This document shows positions 26,025 to 39,967 of a stretch of DNA of 64,000 nucleotides, piece by piece (position 1 is the first letter of the stretch; every line of letters begins with the position of its first letter). The notes beneath the pieces are model-generated. The model was not told the origin of the DNA. It saw nothing but the letters and a program-made list of their open reading frames with translations, and did not search any database. The translations under genes and the position numbers were made by a program. Source of the stretch: Plasmodium brasilianum (Eukaryota > Apicomplexa > Aconoidasida > Haemosporida > Plasmodiidae); contig NC_090121.1 in the NCBI RefSeq assembly GCF_023973825.1, positions 1,968,001 to 2,032,000 on the forward strand, written 5' to 3'.

Positions 26025-29000
26025 AAAATCTTATTTCATAAAAAAGAATATTTATTTTAATTATAGAAAAATGAATTCTTCAAATGATATGCTATATATA
26101 ATTATTATAAAAAAAAGATAAGATATGACATCTTTCCTATATTACGGGATTCCAACATATTTAAATATACATGAATTGAATATCGATAATTAAAATTTTA
26201 TCTTGTTAATATTTACATATGTAAAAGAACAATAATAACGTGTTGATATGTGGTGTATTCCTTTTTTTATACATGTAATTTTAAAAAAAATTCCTTAGTA
26301 AAATTAGAACTTTAATTTTTTTATAATATTTAGATAAGGTTTTATAGTTTTTATCGTATAAAATAAACGATTTTAAATGTAAATATAATAATTTTGAAAA
26401 TCAAGATTACTGTTATGAACTTAAAAACGTTTTTTGAGAAAAATAAACTTTCCTATTAGTTTCATTTATGGGAGGATTAAATAATTGAACTAATAATTTA
26501 TATACAAAAATAAAATAATTTTAGTACTTTTTCATCTATAATGCACATAATATTAGAATACGTATTTAGGAATCCTTTGTCGACATTTAAAAAACTACAA
26601 ATAGGTAAATATTATCTCTTCAAAAATTATAGAATTTTTTTTTTATTAACTATTATTTTTTTTTAAGGTAAAAATAATACTTTTCAAATTATATCAAATA
26701 ATTTTTTTTGTAGATTATAATAATACACATGTTCATAGGGAACATAAACTTCATAATTAATAATGAGATTTCAATTAATATAAATGAAAAATAAATTTAA
26801 CTAAAATGCTAATATAATATATGACAATAAGTAATATTTTGTTAAATTAAAAATATATTTCAAAAAAAGTAGTTTTAATTATAAGGGTGTTATGCGAACG
26901 ATAGACTAAATAATATATTAATAAAATATTCCTTTAATTTCCTCCTCTCTGTGAGATGAGGTAGTTAGAGTTATAATTTTTTTTTTATTACATTTGATTT
27001 AATATTATATACATATATATATTTCGAGTATTAATGCGTAAAAAAAAAGTAGATATTATCATACTGAATGTTGATCATAATTATAAATTAAAAAAAAGAA
27101 AAAAAAAAAATATAGAATAATTTCCTAACGTCTTTAATATAGAATTTTTTTAAAATTATTATGCCCTTGTAACATAATAAATTTATAGATTAATATATCT
27201 TATAATGTTCATCAATAAAATCTATAAAACATACATTCTATTAGAAAACATGTTTATCATATGTGTTTTACTTTTTTTATATAATGAAATAAATGTGTGA
27301 AGTAGTATCATATTATTTTTCAATTTTGTATATGCCTCTTTTATTTAATTTATCTCTTTTTTTCATTATATAGTTTTTATTATATAACATTTGTTTCAAG
27401 ACCCTTATAATATAATAATAAATTAATTCTTTTTTTCTTTGATATAATATTGTTGTTAAATATATTACTCTCATATATAATGAATTATAATATATAACCC
27501 AGAAGTTAATATTACATTTTAATTTTACTAATGTATTTATCATTTAATTAAATATATTTTAACAAAGCTTAGAAATGAAATAAACGAGAAAAAAATTAAT
27601 AAAAATTAAAGAAAATAGAGATGTTAAAAATGTTATTTAGTATTACATATACTTAATTAATTGACATTTTAGTGATACGCTAAGATGCAATTATTTTGTA
27701 TTTTACATTATATAATAAGATAATACATATTACGAGGCAGAAATATTGAATCTCTAAGATACATTAGAGGATATAAATAAATATAATGAACTAAAAAATG
27801 TGAATAAGCATCACAAGTGTTAGAGAAATTATTATTTGAAGTTATATACATTGTTTTTAAATAACATATTAAACTGTTATTAATTATTTTAACATATCAT
27901 TCTTATGCTATGATTTACTTATATTTCTTGAAACAATATAGATGTACTTCCTATTTATTATATATTCCTTTTATGTGAAATAATAAAAATACATCAGTTA
28001 AATTCATTCTTATAAATTTAAGTTTATAATAAATCATTCGTTATTATTTTTTTTTAATTTATTCAATTATATATATATATATATGTAAACATTAGTAAAG
28101 GATATTATTTCTATATTTGGATTTTTATGTGTTATTTGATATATATATAGTTTCTGCATTAAGTTGTTCTATTTTTTATTTTTTATTTGTATATAGTAAT
28201 ATTTGCGTACTTTTATTTTATAAAAAATTGTAAAATAAAATGTGGCAAATTATATATAAAAGTTAAATGTAATTAAAATTTATATGTGAAACCCTAAATA
28301 AAGCACTTTCATATTATCACTATTTAACAATATATAAATTTTTGCTATCATTAACTAGCCAAAATATTCATGTATGAATAATGATTATTTATTTTTAAAG
28401 AAATAATATCGATTAATTTATAAAAAAATTTATATAAAGCCTTCTAATGAAAAAATTTTAATTATTTAAAATACATATATAATTATGGGTCTATGAGGAA
28501 TTTATTCGTTAATTGCACATAATAAATTAGCATAATATACAACAATAAACTTTTACTTCATTTTTTATTCACATGCTCTTAATTTGTGCCTCATAGAGAA
28601 AATCGATAATGTGGTTTAAACATAGCTTAAGAATGTTATCTTATTTATGAATTATAAATATAAAAAATTAATTAAAAATTTAAATTGTATGAATAATAGT
28701 ATTGGAATTCACATTTTTTTGTTAATGTGATGTTATGTATTTGTTTTAAAATTAGCTAATAAAATATTTTAGAGAAATTCACAAATGTTTTTCTAATTTT
28801 CTGTGTAGTAAGAATATTTATTTATAAAAAGTAATTTAAGGATATTTTTACTTTTTTTCATATAATTACATAATATAACATAAAAAAATAAAAATTATGT
28901 AAAACCAAATAAAAATATTTAATAATATGTTCTATAGCTTTGCAAATAGTTTATTCGAAAAATAAAAATAAAATAAGAAATTTCAGTGAAATGGTGATTT

Positions 29001-30165
29001 ACATGTTAATTCATAAACATTTAACATATTTAATAAAATATTACATAAAAATAATAGTGTTTTATATATGAATAAATATTCTGTATTTCTCTTATAGTTC
29101 TCTGCAAATAATAAAAATAATGTATTTATGTATATTTTTAAATATTTAATTATGCAAATTAAAGATATAAAATTTTTCATAATTGGCATTTAGGATTAAT
29201 TTAATATTGATAGTATTTTCTAGGTGCTCAATAAAGTTTTAATCTTTCATTCTAGATAATATCGCTTCTTAGATAAATAACATATAAATTCTCATGGAAG
29301 ACATATATATATATATTCAAATATAGAGAATCTAATATAATATAATAAACTATTATTAATTAGGAGCTTTGTTCATTTGGAATATGCAATTTTTTATTAT
29401 ATTATTAACTTATTTATTATTATTCAAGAAACATTATATTTTTCGAATTAAATATTAATCCAGTAATAAATTAATTAATTTTTATATAATATTATACATA
29501 TAGAAAAATTCTATCATATATAACAAGAATCGTCATATATTAATATAATGCCAAAAGAAATCAGCAAAGAATGTAATTATTAAATATTTTCTTCCATTGT
29601 GCAATAAAAATGTTTATATTATTAATATACTAAACATCAATTTATATTACTGTATAACATAACATTAAATAGTTATAAAATTATATATGTTCAATATTTA
29701 ATTACATAAGTTTAAACAAACTATTTTAAAAAAAAATGGAAAAAAAAAAAAAAAACAAATAATGTAATATTATATAATTAAAATAATTCCTATCTAGGAT
29801 AATATTTTGAGCTTTAACATTATTATTGTAATGTTCTGAATACCTATATTGATCTCTGATTAATTTAAAATTTATGTAGAAAAATAATATGTATTTTAAA
29901 AATGTAATTTATAAATGAAATAAGCTTTTTGATTTTTTTCAAAGAAATTATTTATTAAGGAATAAAACAAAATATACAGCTTAATATTTCATAAATTGAT
30001 ATATATTATTTAATATAAAAAGATTAATATTTTTTATATATAAAATATAATTTTTCTAATTTTATTGAATCAAGTATTGATATAAATTTCTAATAGATAT
30101 TCTTGTAGAAATAAATAATATTATATATTTTTGAAATATTTTTTATGTAATTGAATTTAAATCTT
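26025..30165. other. AT-rich region; first 0.9 kb duplicated at 63.0-63.9 kb
   Basis: The part up to at least 26,885 is the upstream flank of the minus-strand pseudogene and matches 63010-63870 (gttttaattataa at 26872 and 63858). The rest is low-complexity sequence. Open frames at 27313-27543 and 28983-29189 (both minus) lack motifs. A poly-A tract lies near 29741-29755. Confidence 0.5.
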
Positions 30166-30169
30166 CATA

Positions 30170-32060
30170 TTTTACTCCCTCTTCTATCTTATATATTATT
30201 CTTTATAATACATTCGTCTTCTTATTTTATCTTTTTATGAATCTTAGCATTCAAGAAATGTGTTCATCGGCAACATATATCTACATTTGAATATATTCTT
30301 AATATATCATTATCAATTTCTAGAATGTATTATTCTACTATTTGGTAATATTTTTTCATAATATTCTTATGATCTATGGTGTTTAATTATGTATCTTTTC
30401 TCTTATCCAATGTTCTATCTCTCTTTTAAGAGTATTCATATTTACAATAGGAGTATCCATATTTTTCCTATTACCTAAAGCATCAGTATTATTTTTAATT
30501 ATGTTTTCCATTATTTATGGTTTCTAATATGAATTTTCTTCTCTATTCCATTCATTTATTAAATTATCCAAGAGTAATTCCCTAGTTTTTATATGCTCCT
30601 CTTTTTTGAATTTTTTTAATAACATAATAAGTACTAGTATACACAATTTTTCTATTAAAATTTTTTAAAAATATTTACATAATTCCTTTTATCTTCTTTT
30701 GTTTTCCATTTATTTTTCATTTATTAATGAAATGTTATCTTTTTTTTATTTATTTTCATATACATCTGAAATTCTTCTCTCAATCATATAAATCAGTTCA
30801 TTTCCAAATATTATTCTATAATCATATGATTTTTTTATATAAACTGTGTGTTTATATCTTCGTCTCTTTCTAAAAATGTAAAATTTTTATTTTCATTTGA
30901 AATATTTTTTTTTAATTCTTCACATTTTTTACGGATGCTTATTTTTAAAATTATTAAAGGAGTTCGCTTTTTTCAATTTATTCAAAAGATATCTATGTGT
31001 TTATGATCAATTATTCCATAGAATATTTTTTTTTAATGTCACTCATATTTTTAGTATTTTCTATTAACTGTTCTTAATTTGTTAAATTAGGATAGGTTCT
31101 ATGTGGTACTTGTATGATGTTTTCTAGGAATGTTTCCAGAAGTTATCCTTTATTTTTATTCTCATATATATTTTTGGAATTTTTCGAGTACTTCCATATG
31201 TAATTCTATAATGGTTTTGGATATATCTTCTTTTCGTTTCGATCAGTTTAAATTCTTCTTCATTTTGTGTTCCCGTATATTTATTTTTTGTGATTTCTTT
31301 ATCTTGTCATAATAGGTTTTCTGTATTATCATGTATTAAAACTTCACTAATTCTATCGTAAAATGGGGATACTAGTAGTGTTAATTATTTTACTTGTTAT
31401 CTTTTTACCTTTTTTTTTAACAGATCTCTTATAGTGTACTAAGATATAAAAAGAGAAGAATAATAAAATTATTTATTAGAATAATTATTTGTTTATCATA
31501 TTTTTGAACGTTTATTTTTACATTACTTTAATAAGGAAGTAAAATAAAATAATTACAAACCTTATTAAAATAGATGATATATATGTAAAAGATATATTGC
31601 CTATTGAGCTTTAATTATATTTTAGATATATAAATTAATTAGTATGTTTATTTAATTAGTAGTATAATAAGCATTAGCTATACCTAGGGTTTTAGATATT
31701 GTAGGAGCAGAAGTGGAGAAGTTTTAAGATTTTGTGGTATGATATTGTCATTTCTAGCGTAAGGAGGGCTTTCATGAGTTCAGTGATTCTACAAAATGAT
31801 GCAGATATATCCGTGTTTCTAGAGATGTGCAATGGAACTATGTATATGTTTTTGTTGTTTCCGCTTTTATAGGTTCAGAATCATTAGGTTCGTTTTCTAA
31901 ACTTCGTAATTCAGACGATAATATGTGAACTTGTGCTTAAGGATCGAGTACTTCTTGAGTTAAGTACGTATTTATCCGATCCGTTTGATATTCCTATTGT
32001 TGTGAGTATTATTCTTGAAGTTTAGTTAAATGTTCTCCACGTGGATATTGCTTTTTTTTG
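30170..32060 (-). pseudogene. STP1 (surfin-like) pseudogene, carboxy-terminal part
   Basis: Read on the minus strand, the region follows the order of a Plasmodium STP1 protein. Near 31.7-31.9 kb are SELRSLENEPNDSEP and APTISKTLGIANAYYY, the conserved segment just before the membrane span. Near 31.2 kb is ELHMEVLEKF, matching the HMEVLEE block of the cytoplasmic region. Near 30.85-30.95 kb are CEELKKNISNENKNFTFLER and HMIIE..LEMN, and near 30.4-30.5 kb ALGNRKNMDTPIVN and LKREIEHWIRE, the Trp-containing repeat region. Many stops and frameshifts interrupt it and no membrane segment is cleanly readable around 31.45-31.65 kb. The extracellular amino-terminal domain is not seen; faint fragments may reach 32.5 kb. 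STP1 proteins are predicted surface proteins of the infected red cell. The + strand open frame 31130-31312 is its antisense shadow. Confidence 0.75.
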
Positions 32061-35000
32061 GAGGGGGATTATAGTGTTATATAACTGAATTGAAGAGATT
32101 ATATTTAGGAAGTTCTTGAAATACTTCAGACTTACTTAAAACGCAACATATTTTTGTAAATGTTAATTTTATATTGTTTTTTTTCTTATTCTTGATAATT
32201 TTGTTTTTTATTATTTTTAAAATAATTTTTCTTATTTATTATTCATGCATAATATTCACTAATATTACTTGAGCAATTACTATGACAATTATATGGTTAA
32301 GAACGTACATTATTAAGGTATTTTTTCTTTGTTTTTTTTATTTTTTTTTTAAAGAAATATTCTGTTTCATAAATTAATTTTAAAAGTTTTTTTATCTTAT
32401 TCCTTTGAAATTATGAAGAATCTTCCTTATACATTTAGTCATTTGTATAAATTTTGGTTCACGTCATTTAGAGTTCTTTTCTATTCGTGTTTTTTATTTG
32501 TATTATATGGAGGGGATCTTTATTCTTAATTATATAATTAACAATTTTCAAATATTTATTTATAAATTTTTATCTTGCACATTATATAGGGAACAAAATT
32601 CCTATTCTATATATTTGTACAATATTTTTAAAATAATGATCATTAAGAAAATTGAATGAATCTTTAAATAGCGCAATGAAATCCTATATTCAAAAGAATT
32701 ATTAGAAATAACTTAGGTATTAATTTTTACATTAGATACATTATTTGTCTTTTTTATCGTACGCTATAATTAATGCATAAATTTATGAATTTTAAAAAAA
32801 TATGAATATTACCAGGTAAAAGGATTTTCTACGTGTACTTTATTTTAATACGCTAGTTTATTGTAAATAACGATTTAAATGAAATATGCAAATTTATATC
32901 TTTTATAAATAACGTAATTTTAAAATATATAATAACACAAATTATAAAATATTCTACTACGTAAAAATATATATGCGAATTATAGGTTAATTGATTACGA
33001 TAATATTTATTTTATATGCTTCTTATATTTATTTACATTAAATAAATATATTACGGAAGTCTATATACGCTAGTATCATTTTGGTATTAAACACGTATAA
33101 GTATATATTTTCATATAAGTTTCATACTACCTTTATGAAGAATAAAAATAGTGACTAATAATAAGAAATTGAATATAAGTTATGTTTACGAGTAATAAAA
33201 AAAATTTTGTGCAAAAATATCATTCATATTAATGTTTAATTTTTATCTTTTTTTTTTAATATAGACGTATGTATGTAAATATTAAAACTTCTATTGATGG
33301 AAACAATTCATCATATTCTTGATTTTTCCGGAAATATATATCTTATAATTAAATCATTATTAGTTCTCATTGTATGTTTATATTTTATCATTTTACTTTT
33401 ATAGTTCATTTTTAATACGGGTAATTGTAGTATTGTAATTATCTTATAAATTGTTTTTTATATTTATTAGTTAGTGTATAGATAAAATAAGTAATAATTT
33501 ATAATAAATTGTTCTTATACTTTTTGAAAGTTCTAACCATAAAAATGTACTTAAAACATCTCATGTTATATATATACCATTTATCCCCAAATTGACTATT
33601 TATAGTTTATATTATTTCACTGATTTTGTTTTAAATATTATAATTTTATATATATATATATGCTCTAAAACCTATTCCTCTTACCATGTTTAGATAAGAA
33701 TGTTTTCATTTGAACTAAATTTTAATTAATATAATGCTTATTCGGATAGATGAATTAATGAAAATATGTGTGCCTACTTATTCAAAGTATGAAAAATTAT
33801 TAGTATATAATCATAATAAAATTATTGTATATAATTAAAAAAATAACATATTTTATTTGTAATAATAAATAATAATATTATAATTCCACATAAATGAAAT
33901 AATATATTATGTTATATGATAAAAAAATATATTGAACATTCATAATATTTTTTCTGTAAATATTCATATTTATATTAGAATAAATAGATTAAAAGGATAT
34001 TATTTATTTTTTGTTTTGTTTTGTATTTGATATTTAATTGAAAATTTTTTTTTCGTATTATTAATAAATATTTAGAATTGCAAAATAAAATAGTTCATGC
34101 ATTAATTTAAGATAATCTTTAATAAAAGCATGTGTAAATAAAATTACAAAACAATGTAAACGAATTACAAACAACATACATTATTGTATTATAATATATT
34201 TTATTAGTTCTAATTTTAATGACTTTTATTTGAAATATGTTCATAAATAATAAAAGATGATGCTAATATTAAAAACAAAATACATAATAAAGATAATAGA
34301 TTTTAATAAATTACTTTGCACCAAGAACTGTTATTTTAATTATTGTTAATCAATCTATTATATTAAATATTTATTAGTTTTATTTATTTTTAATTTTCTT
34401 TTATTAAATTTTATACAATTTTTTTTGTTACTTGTTCTACATTTTCTTTTTGTTATAATTCTTTATATTCTATCACATTTCTTTTTAAAATATTTTTATT
34501 AATAAGCATATTCAAGTAAATATAAAATTAATATATCGTGCATTAAGTTATATATTTAATTTGCCTTATTTGAATACATTAGTTAAAAATATATTGAATA
34601 TATTATTTAATAAGTTGAGGTTGGAAGAATATGTGGAAAAATAAAACAAAATATGATATGCTCAAATAATTTATAAAATGTGGATAGTACTGAATAAATG
34701 TTTTTTTCAAATATTTACATAACAAAATTAATTATTATTTTTTTTTTTTTTTACAATTTTATATATATACTGAAATATTTTTTTTTCGTCGTTCACATAT
34801 ACTTAATTATTTTATTTCAATATATGATCGTCGTTATTGCACTATTATAGAGTTTATATTTTACATTTAACTAAATGTAACGCTAAATTAATAATAATTC
34901 ATACGAAAAATTGAGGTATTTTTTATAGTAGTATGAATATATAATTTATTATTTAAACATTTATATTTTAAATTATAGTAGATATGTAGCTTATATAAAT

Positions 35001-36300
35001 TTTTCATATCAAGTACAGCAATAGAATTGATATATATATATATATATATATAATGTAACACATCATGTATATGAAAATTATGGATTAAAATAATACTGTA
35101 TGACATTATTAAGTTACTTTATATAACATAATGTATTTTTTTCTTCTTCAGTGTTTATAAATTCACAGAACAATAATTACGATATATATAATTTTAAAAA
35201 AGCACTATGTATTTAAATTTATAGTTCGTATTACTTCATACCTGAGTTTAAAACTAACACTATAACCTTATAGTGTAAGCATCCTTATAAAATATATATA
35301 TACATGAAAATTATAATAAAATAATTTATTTTATGATAAATGTATTGTAATTTAACATATATTCTCGTAGTTATGTATGTATATAAATAGTTATGTGATA
35401 CTATTCAAGGAACCTGTATTATAATTTCTTAAATAATGTAATAAATTTTATTTATCCAAATTATAGAATTGTAAAATATTTGATATTGTTGTAAGGTTTT
35501 AATTAATATCTTTTAATCCTAAAGTATTGAAAATTTTCGTTTTTAGTGAAATTAGTTTAATATAAAATTCTATTGATACAATGCAGATCTTCCAAAAGTG
35601 AGTTAAACAATTTATTGCATATCTTAAATTTTATTTATCCTAGTATAAAAATAATTTTTTTTTTTATTACTTCTATATTAAAATAGATAATATCTTTATA
35701 ATTACGAGATGTATTTAGATTTAATGAATATTTTATTTTTCTACAATATATGCTGATAAGGTTATGAAAATTTATTTGTTGAATTGTCTTTATATATACT
35801 TATATGGATCTATTTCTGGTAATAAATATTACATATAATATGTTATTTTGGTATAATAGCAGTAGTATTGGTTATATAATTAATATTAACATATTTTTCT
35901 GTTTCTACTATTTCTTTTTCGTAACTAGTAAATTATCAAAATATAATTCTACTTTAATTACACTTTGTTTTTTTTTAGTTATGCTTGTTTACTATTGTCG
36001 TTTTACATGCACTTTCTATATTTCTTTTTGAGGCATACTTATTTGTATAACATTACTTTAGTAATATTATCACTAAAAAAAATATATTCTAACATTTTAT
36101 TTGGTGCTTTTTTAAAATGCATTTCATTTAACTTGTTCAGGATTCTATTTTATATGAGCAAATATATTTAATAATGTATATCTATAGATTATAATTATGT
36201 TTATTATGATATGTTACGTAATACATAATGTTAAATGAATGTGTTCGATCTTTTTAAGAACCATTTATCGATACTTGTTCATTTTGTTCATATAAATATT
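32061..36300. other. AT-rich region, no gene supported
   Basis: No family recognised. Open frames at 34888-35106 (minus), 35804-36031 and 35965-36171 are hydrophobic low-complexity translations with no start context or splice pattern like the real genes. Fragments near 32.4-32.5 kb on the minus strand could be the far end of the STP1 pseudogene. Confidence 0.45.
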
Positions 36301-36324
36301 TCTAAATATTTACTTTTTTTATTA

Positions 36325-36890
36325 AGGAATATGATGGAAATGTCGAGATGACTTTATCAGTTTAAAAAAACTTTCATATTAGTAAATACAACTCTATTGC
36401 AACAGTAGTATTATGCCGCAGTAATTTATAAAGATTGTAGAAGTGCTTTCACATCTTTAATTTGAATTATTTATACTGTTGTACAAAAGAAAATATAAGA
36501 AAATTTTTGCAATAAATGTTAATGTAGTTATTGCTAATAAGGAGATAAATTTATATTAAGAAATATAAGAAAATGCTTCTACTTGTGATAGTGATAACTT
36601 GAATGAAGATTTTTTAGAAACGACTTTTCTCTGGAATTCACTGGTTTCATGTAGCTCATCAACATAATTTAAGATTAATACTATTTTGTGCTTAATCGGA
36701 TAACATTTACAAGTATAATAGTAATTTTAAAATATTTCTTATTGTACAAAAAAATTATTGTTATTTTGTAGATAACGTTTATATATATTACTGTTATTTT
36801 ATCAGTCATATTTTTCAGAATAGATGAGTTGACTTTATGCATATAATGAATTACGGGAACTGTTTAACTATAGTAAGATATATAATTTAT
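36325..36890 (+). pseudogene. Unidentified coding-like relic
   Basis: Composition is more mixed here than in the flanks. One + strand frame gives NASTCDSDNLNEDFLETTFL followed by WNSLVSCSSST, then a hydrophobic stretch ITFIYITVILSVIFF (about 36775-36820) and YNELRELFNYSKIYNLYAKL (about 36840-36900). An acidic/serine stretch, then a membrane-like segment, then a basic/aromatic tail is the order seen at the carboxy end of PIR-like surface proteins, but no diagnostic motif is present and there are stops and shifts. It could be a relic of PIR or of another exported family, or chance. Confidence 0.3.
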
Positions 36891-36899
36891 ATGCTAAAT

Positions 36900-39093
36900 T
36901 ATAAAAAAAGGGATAATTTATAATATTTTTTGTTTTATCGTAAAATATCAAAATCTCAGATTTATCTATGTAAATTATATTGAAAACATGAAATGCATTA
37001 CAACCTATAAAAATTCGGCATTTAAATGAATATTTTATTTTTGGTAGATATAATACTACATAGCTAGTATAAATAAGAAAAGGAATTTTTGAAGATTCAA
37101 ATTTATTATTATATTATATTTAGCTTGTTTTATTATTTTGTACGGATATTAATAATATTATTTATTTTATATACAAAAGGCAAATGTTGATAGTCATGTA
37201 AATTTTATTTAATAGTGTATATATGTATAATAACAGAATTGTTTTACAGTACAAAAATTTAATAAGAATAAATTTAAATATTTTATTATAATTTTAAACT
37301 ATTTGCATATGATTTCTTAATTTAGGTAAAACAAATAATTTAGAAAAATATTTATTTATTTTTTTAAAAAAGTCCGTAAAGAATGTTCACAATCAATTAA
37401 TATTGCTTAAACGAAAAAATAGTATTAACAAGCAAATTTGTGTTAAGATTTTATTATTATATAGTTCACTTATTTTTGATTATTTAATAATTCATATATA
37501 TGATTTTTAACATTTTAAGGTGGTTAGCTCATACTATTTATTATGGAAATATTAAATGAATGAAAAAAATTGACATCAGCAAGAGGTACGAAAACATAAA
37601 AGAAACTTAATAAGGTATTTCATACATGTCGAATTGACATTAGAATTAACTTAAATCAACATGAATACAAAATGTTACTTTTTGTAAAATGTTTTTTTCT
37701 TTTTTTTTTTAATTTCTTATTTTTTTCCTTAGAATAGTATGATATTTTAAAAGATAAAAATCCAGTTCCATATTAAATGATTAAATTAATTTCGTTATTA
37801 CACAATTACATAATATTATATATTATAATTTTCTCTCATAATATATAAGCACACTAATATGTTAACATAGTACAATTTTATTGTTGACGATATTTTTATC
37901 TAAATATTATTTTATGTTCTCAAGTTGCATCTGTGAAAAATGTTCCTAATATAATGTATTTACAAATAAATAAATAAATAAATAAAAAATAATTTATTTA
38001 TTCAAAAATTATCATAATTAAAATTACTAAATGATAAAATTTACAAATTTATACTCTATTTTTTTCTTAATTATTACCTAAATATAATATCACATATATA
38101 ATATTTCATATTGTAAATATATTTCATGTGAAATATCTATAAAATGATGCTATTGTTTGAAATGTTTGTATTCCAATTTTATTATTAAATCTTTTCTTTT
38201 ATTCATTATTTTTTTAATTATGTTATCTCTTCTAAATATAAAATTTTTTATTAAAAACGTTGTATATAATAGTGGAATCTTAAAAATTTTCATTAAGAAA
38301 TAATGGTATAAATAGAAATTACAAAATTATATTTTTTAAAAATTATGATACATATATAAGAAACTATTTTTCTTGTCCTCCTTTAAAATTTATATTATTT
38401 CATATATCAGTAAGCATCATATAATTTGTATTTTAAAAATTTATGAATAATCATGAAGAATAAGAGTTTTGTAATTAGTATAACACATAAACTTGTATAA
38501 ATGCGTTCCTTTTCGTTTTTTATTAATACCATTATATTGATAATTAATATTTTTTAACAGTAATTGCCTATTTCAAAATATAATGCATATCAAAAAAGAA
38601 TTATCAATGAGAAAAGATTTAGAATAGAAAATATATTTCCTTACTATATAAGTCAATGTATTACCAAAATTTTGTACTTTACATATTTTATTTTATCTAA
38701 TCATTTTCAAATATTAAGAAATAATATGTTTCTTTTTTTTTTTATTTTATTTTGAAAAGTATTAATAAAATAATTATTTTATCTCTATATCACATGAAAT
38801 TATCGAATAATAAATTTTAAATATTTATAAATGTGCTTAAATAATGCTATTGTAATTGTTTTTGTTTTTAAATAACGTTAAGGTCAAAATATATTAATAA
38901 AATTTTGTATTTATTTTACGTTTTTATATATTTTTAAATGGATTATATATATATTATTAATTTTTTATGAATGTATTATAATAAAAGAAGAAATTAAAAG
39001 GAAAAAATATATTGTCATTTGTCATTAAAAGATTATTATGTTATTATTATTTTGTTCTTAAGAGAATATATTAAAATCTTAAAAGTTTGCATC
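36900..39093. other. Upstream region of gene C, no gene supported
   Basis: AT-rich, with a tetranucleotide AAAT repeat near 37964-37986. The open frame at 38564-38755 follows a pyrimidine-rich tract ending in AG, so it could be an exon relic, but no partner exon or family was found. Confidence 0.4.
37964..37986. repeat. AAAT tetranucleotide repeat
   Basis: Five tandem AAAT units followed by A-rich sequence. Confidence 0.85.
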
Positions 39094-39967
39094 ATGAAGA
39101 ATAAAATTAAGTTATTATTTTTTATTAAAATTTGGACGTTTATCCTTTTAACTTGGATATGTTATTTTAGTAGTGATTTAGTATGATATTATTAATTAAA
39201 TACACCTTTGTTATTTATTTTTATGTTTTGTTTCATTCTTGTTAATATTTCTTATTAGCATGAAATTATTTATTTTTTTTGAATCATGAATATTTAATTT
39301 ATTTTTTTAGAGAAAATTTTATAATTATTTGTATCAGAAGAACGATGTTTATAGTAATCTTGGGACTAGTATTCATCGATTACTCGTGGAGCATAAAAAC
39401 AAAAATCGTTCAAATATTGCATGGCTGAAGAGAGACATGCCTAATTTTGGAGAATGCAAAAAAAAAAATATATTTACTAATAAAAAGGGGGCCGTGAGGA
39501 AAAATAAACATCCATATGAAAGTTCATTAAATAATAGAGGAGATTATGAACAAGCTAGGAAAGGTAAATCTCCTGCATTCACTGGAGGAAATAAATATTT
39601 TGATAAAGGTGTATCTAAGAAAAAACATTATCTAAAGAATGTTAGAATGGTTGCGAATGCTGATATTAAGTTTTTAAGAAAAATTAAACGAAGAAAAGGT
39701 GATAATCATTTTGTTTTAATTATCTTATATTTATTATCTATAGTAATAACCTCCACCATAACATTTTTCCGTAAAAGTTGGATACCAGATGAGACATTGT
39801 ATGGTGCAATACTTGTGTCACTATGTGTATTTCAGTGTATAGTTTTAGTTGGGCATTTTTATATGTTAAGAAAAATAGCAAAATATAAAAAGTTAATACA
39901 TATAAAAAGTGATATGCATAACACGGCATATCCTTCTATAAGTAAAGTAATTTTTTATAACGATTAA
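39094..39967 (+). CDS. Gene C: two-exon exported protein with canonical PEXEL, two membrane segments
   Basis: Exon 1 is 39094-39180 and exon 2 is 39311-39967, with a 130-base GT-AG intron in phase 0, giving 247 residues. Exon 1 is the family leader, MKNKIKLLFFIKIWTFILLT then WICYFSSDL. Exon 2 carries SIHRLLVE, in which RLLVE (residues 52-56) fits the canonical RxLxE export motif; this is the only one of the four paralogues that does. A basic linker contains ESSLNNRGDYEQARKGKSPA, and KKKHYLKNVRMVANADIKFL (about 132-151) corresponds to the YYKNKVR...FKFL block of gene B. Membrane segments lie at about 162-182 and 192-214, followed by KIAKYKKLIHIKSDMHNTAY. Start, both splice sites and reading frame are clean, so this is the best candidate for a working gene. 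Expected location is the exported compartment of the infected red cell; function unknown. Confidence 0.82.

Larger units (their letters stand above)
21446..26885 (+). repeat. Segmental duplication block 1, copy 1 (partner 58433-63871)
   Basis: Landmarks with their partner offsets: exon 1 start 36,987; 20-mer at 23348 36,986; gtgctaaaattt at 25398 36,988; aatcagttaca at 25424 36,989; start-codon site 26022 36,985; gttttaattataa at 26872 36,986. The near-constant offset over more than 5 kb shows a single block copied together. Confidence 0.8.

Noticed and set aside
31130..31312. + strand open frame, F/S-rich
   Set aside because: Antisense of the STP1 pseudogene.
35804..36171. Two overlapping hydrophobic open frames
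   Set aside because: Phe/Tyr/Ile/Leu-rich translation of T-rich DNA, with no leader-intron structure or family motif.
38564..38755. Open frame after a TTTTTTAACAG tract upstream of gene C
   Set aside because: Could be an exon, but no partner exon, homologue or duplicate copy was found, so it was not called as a gene.
39738..39929. Minus-strand open frame inside gene C
   Set aside because: Shadow of the intact exon 2 of gene C.
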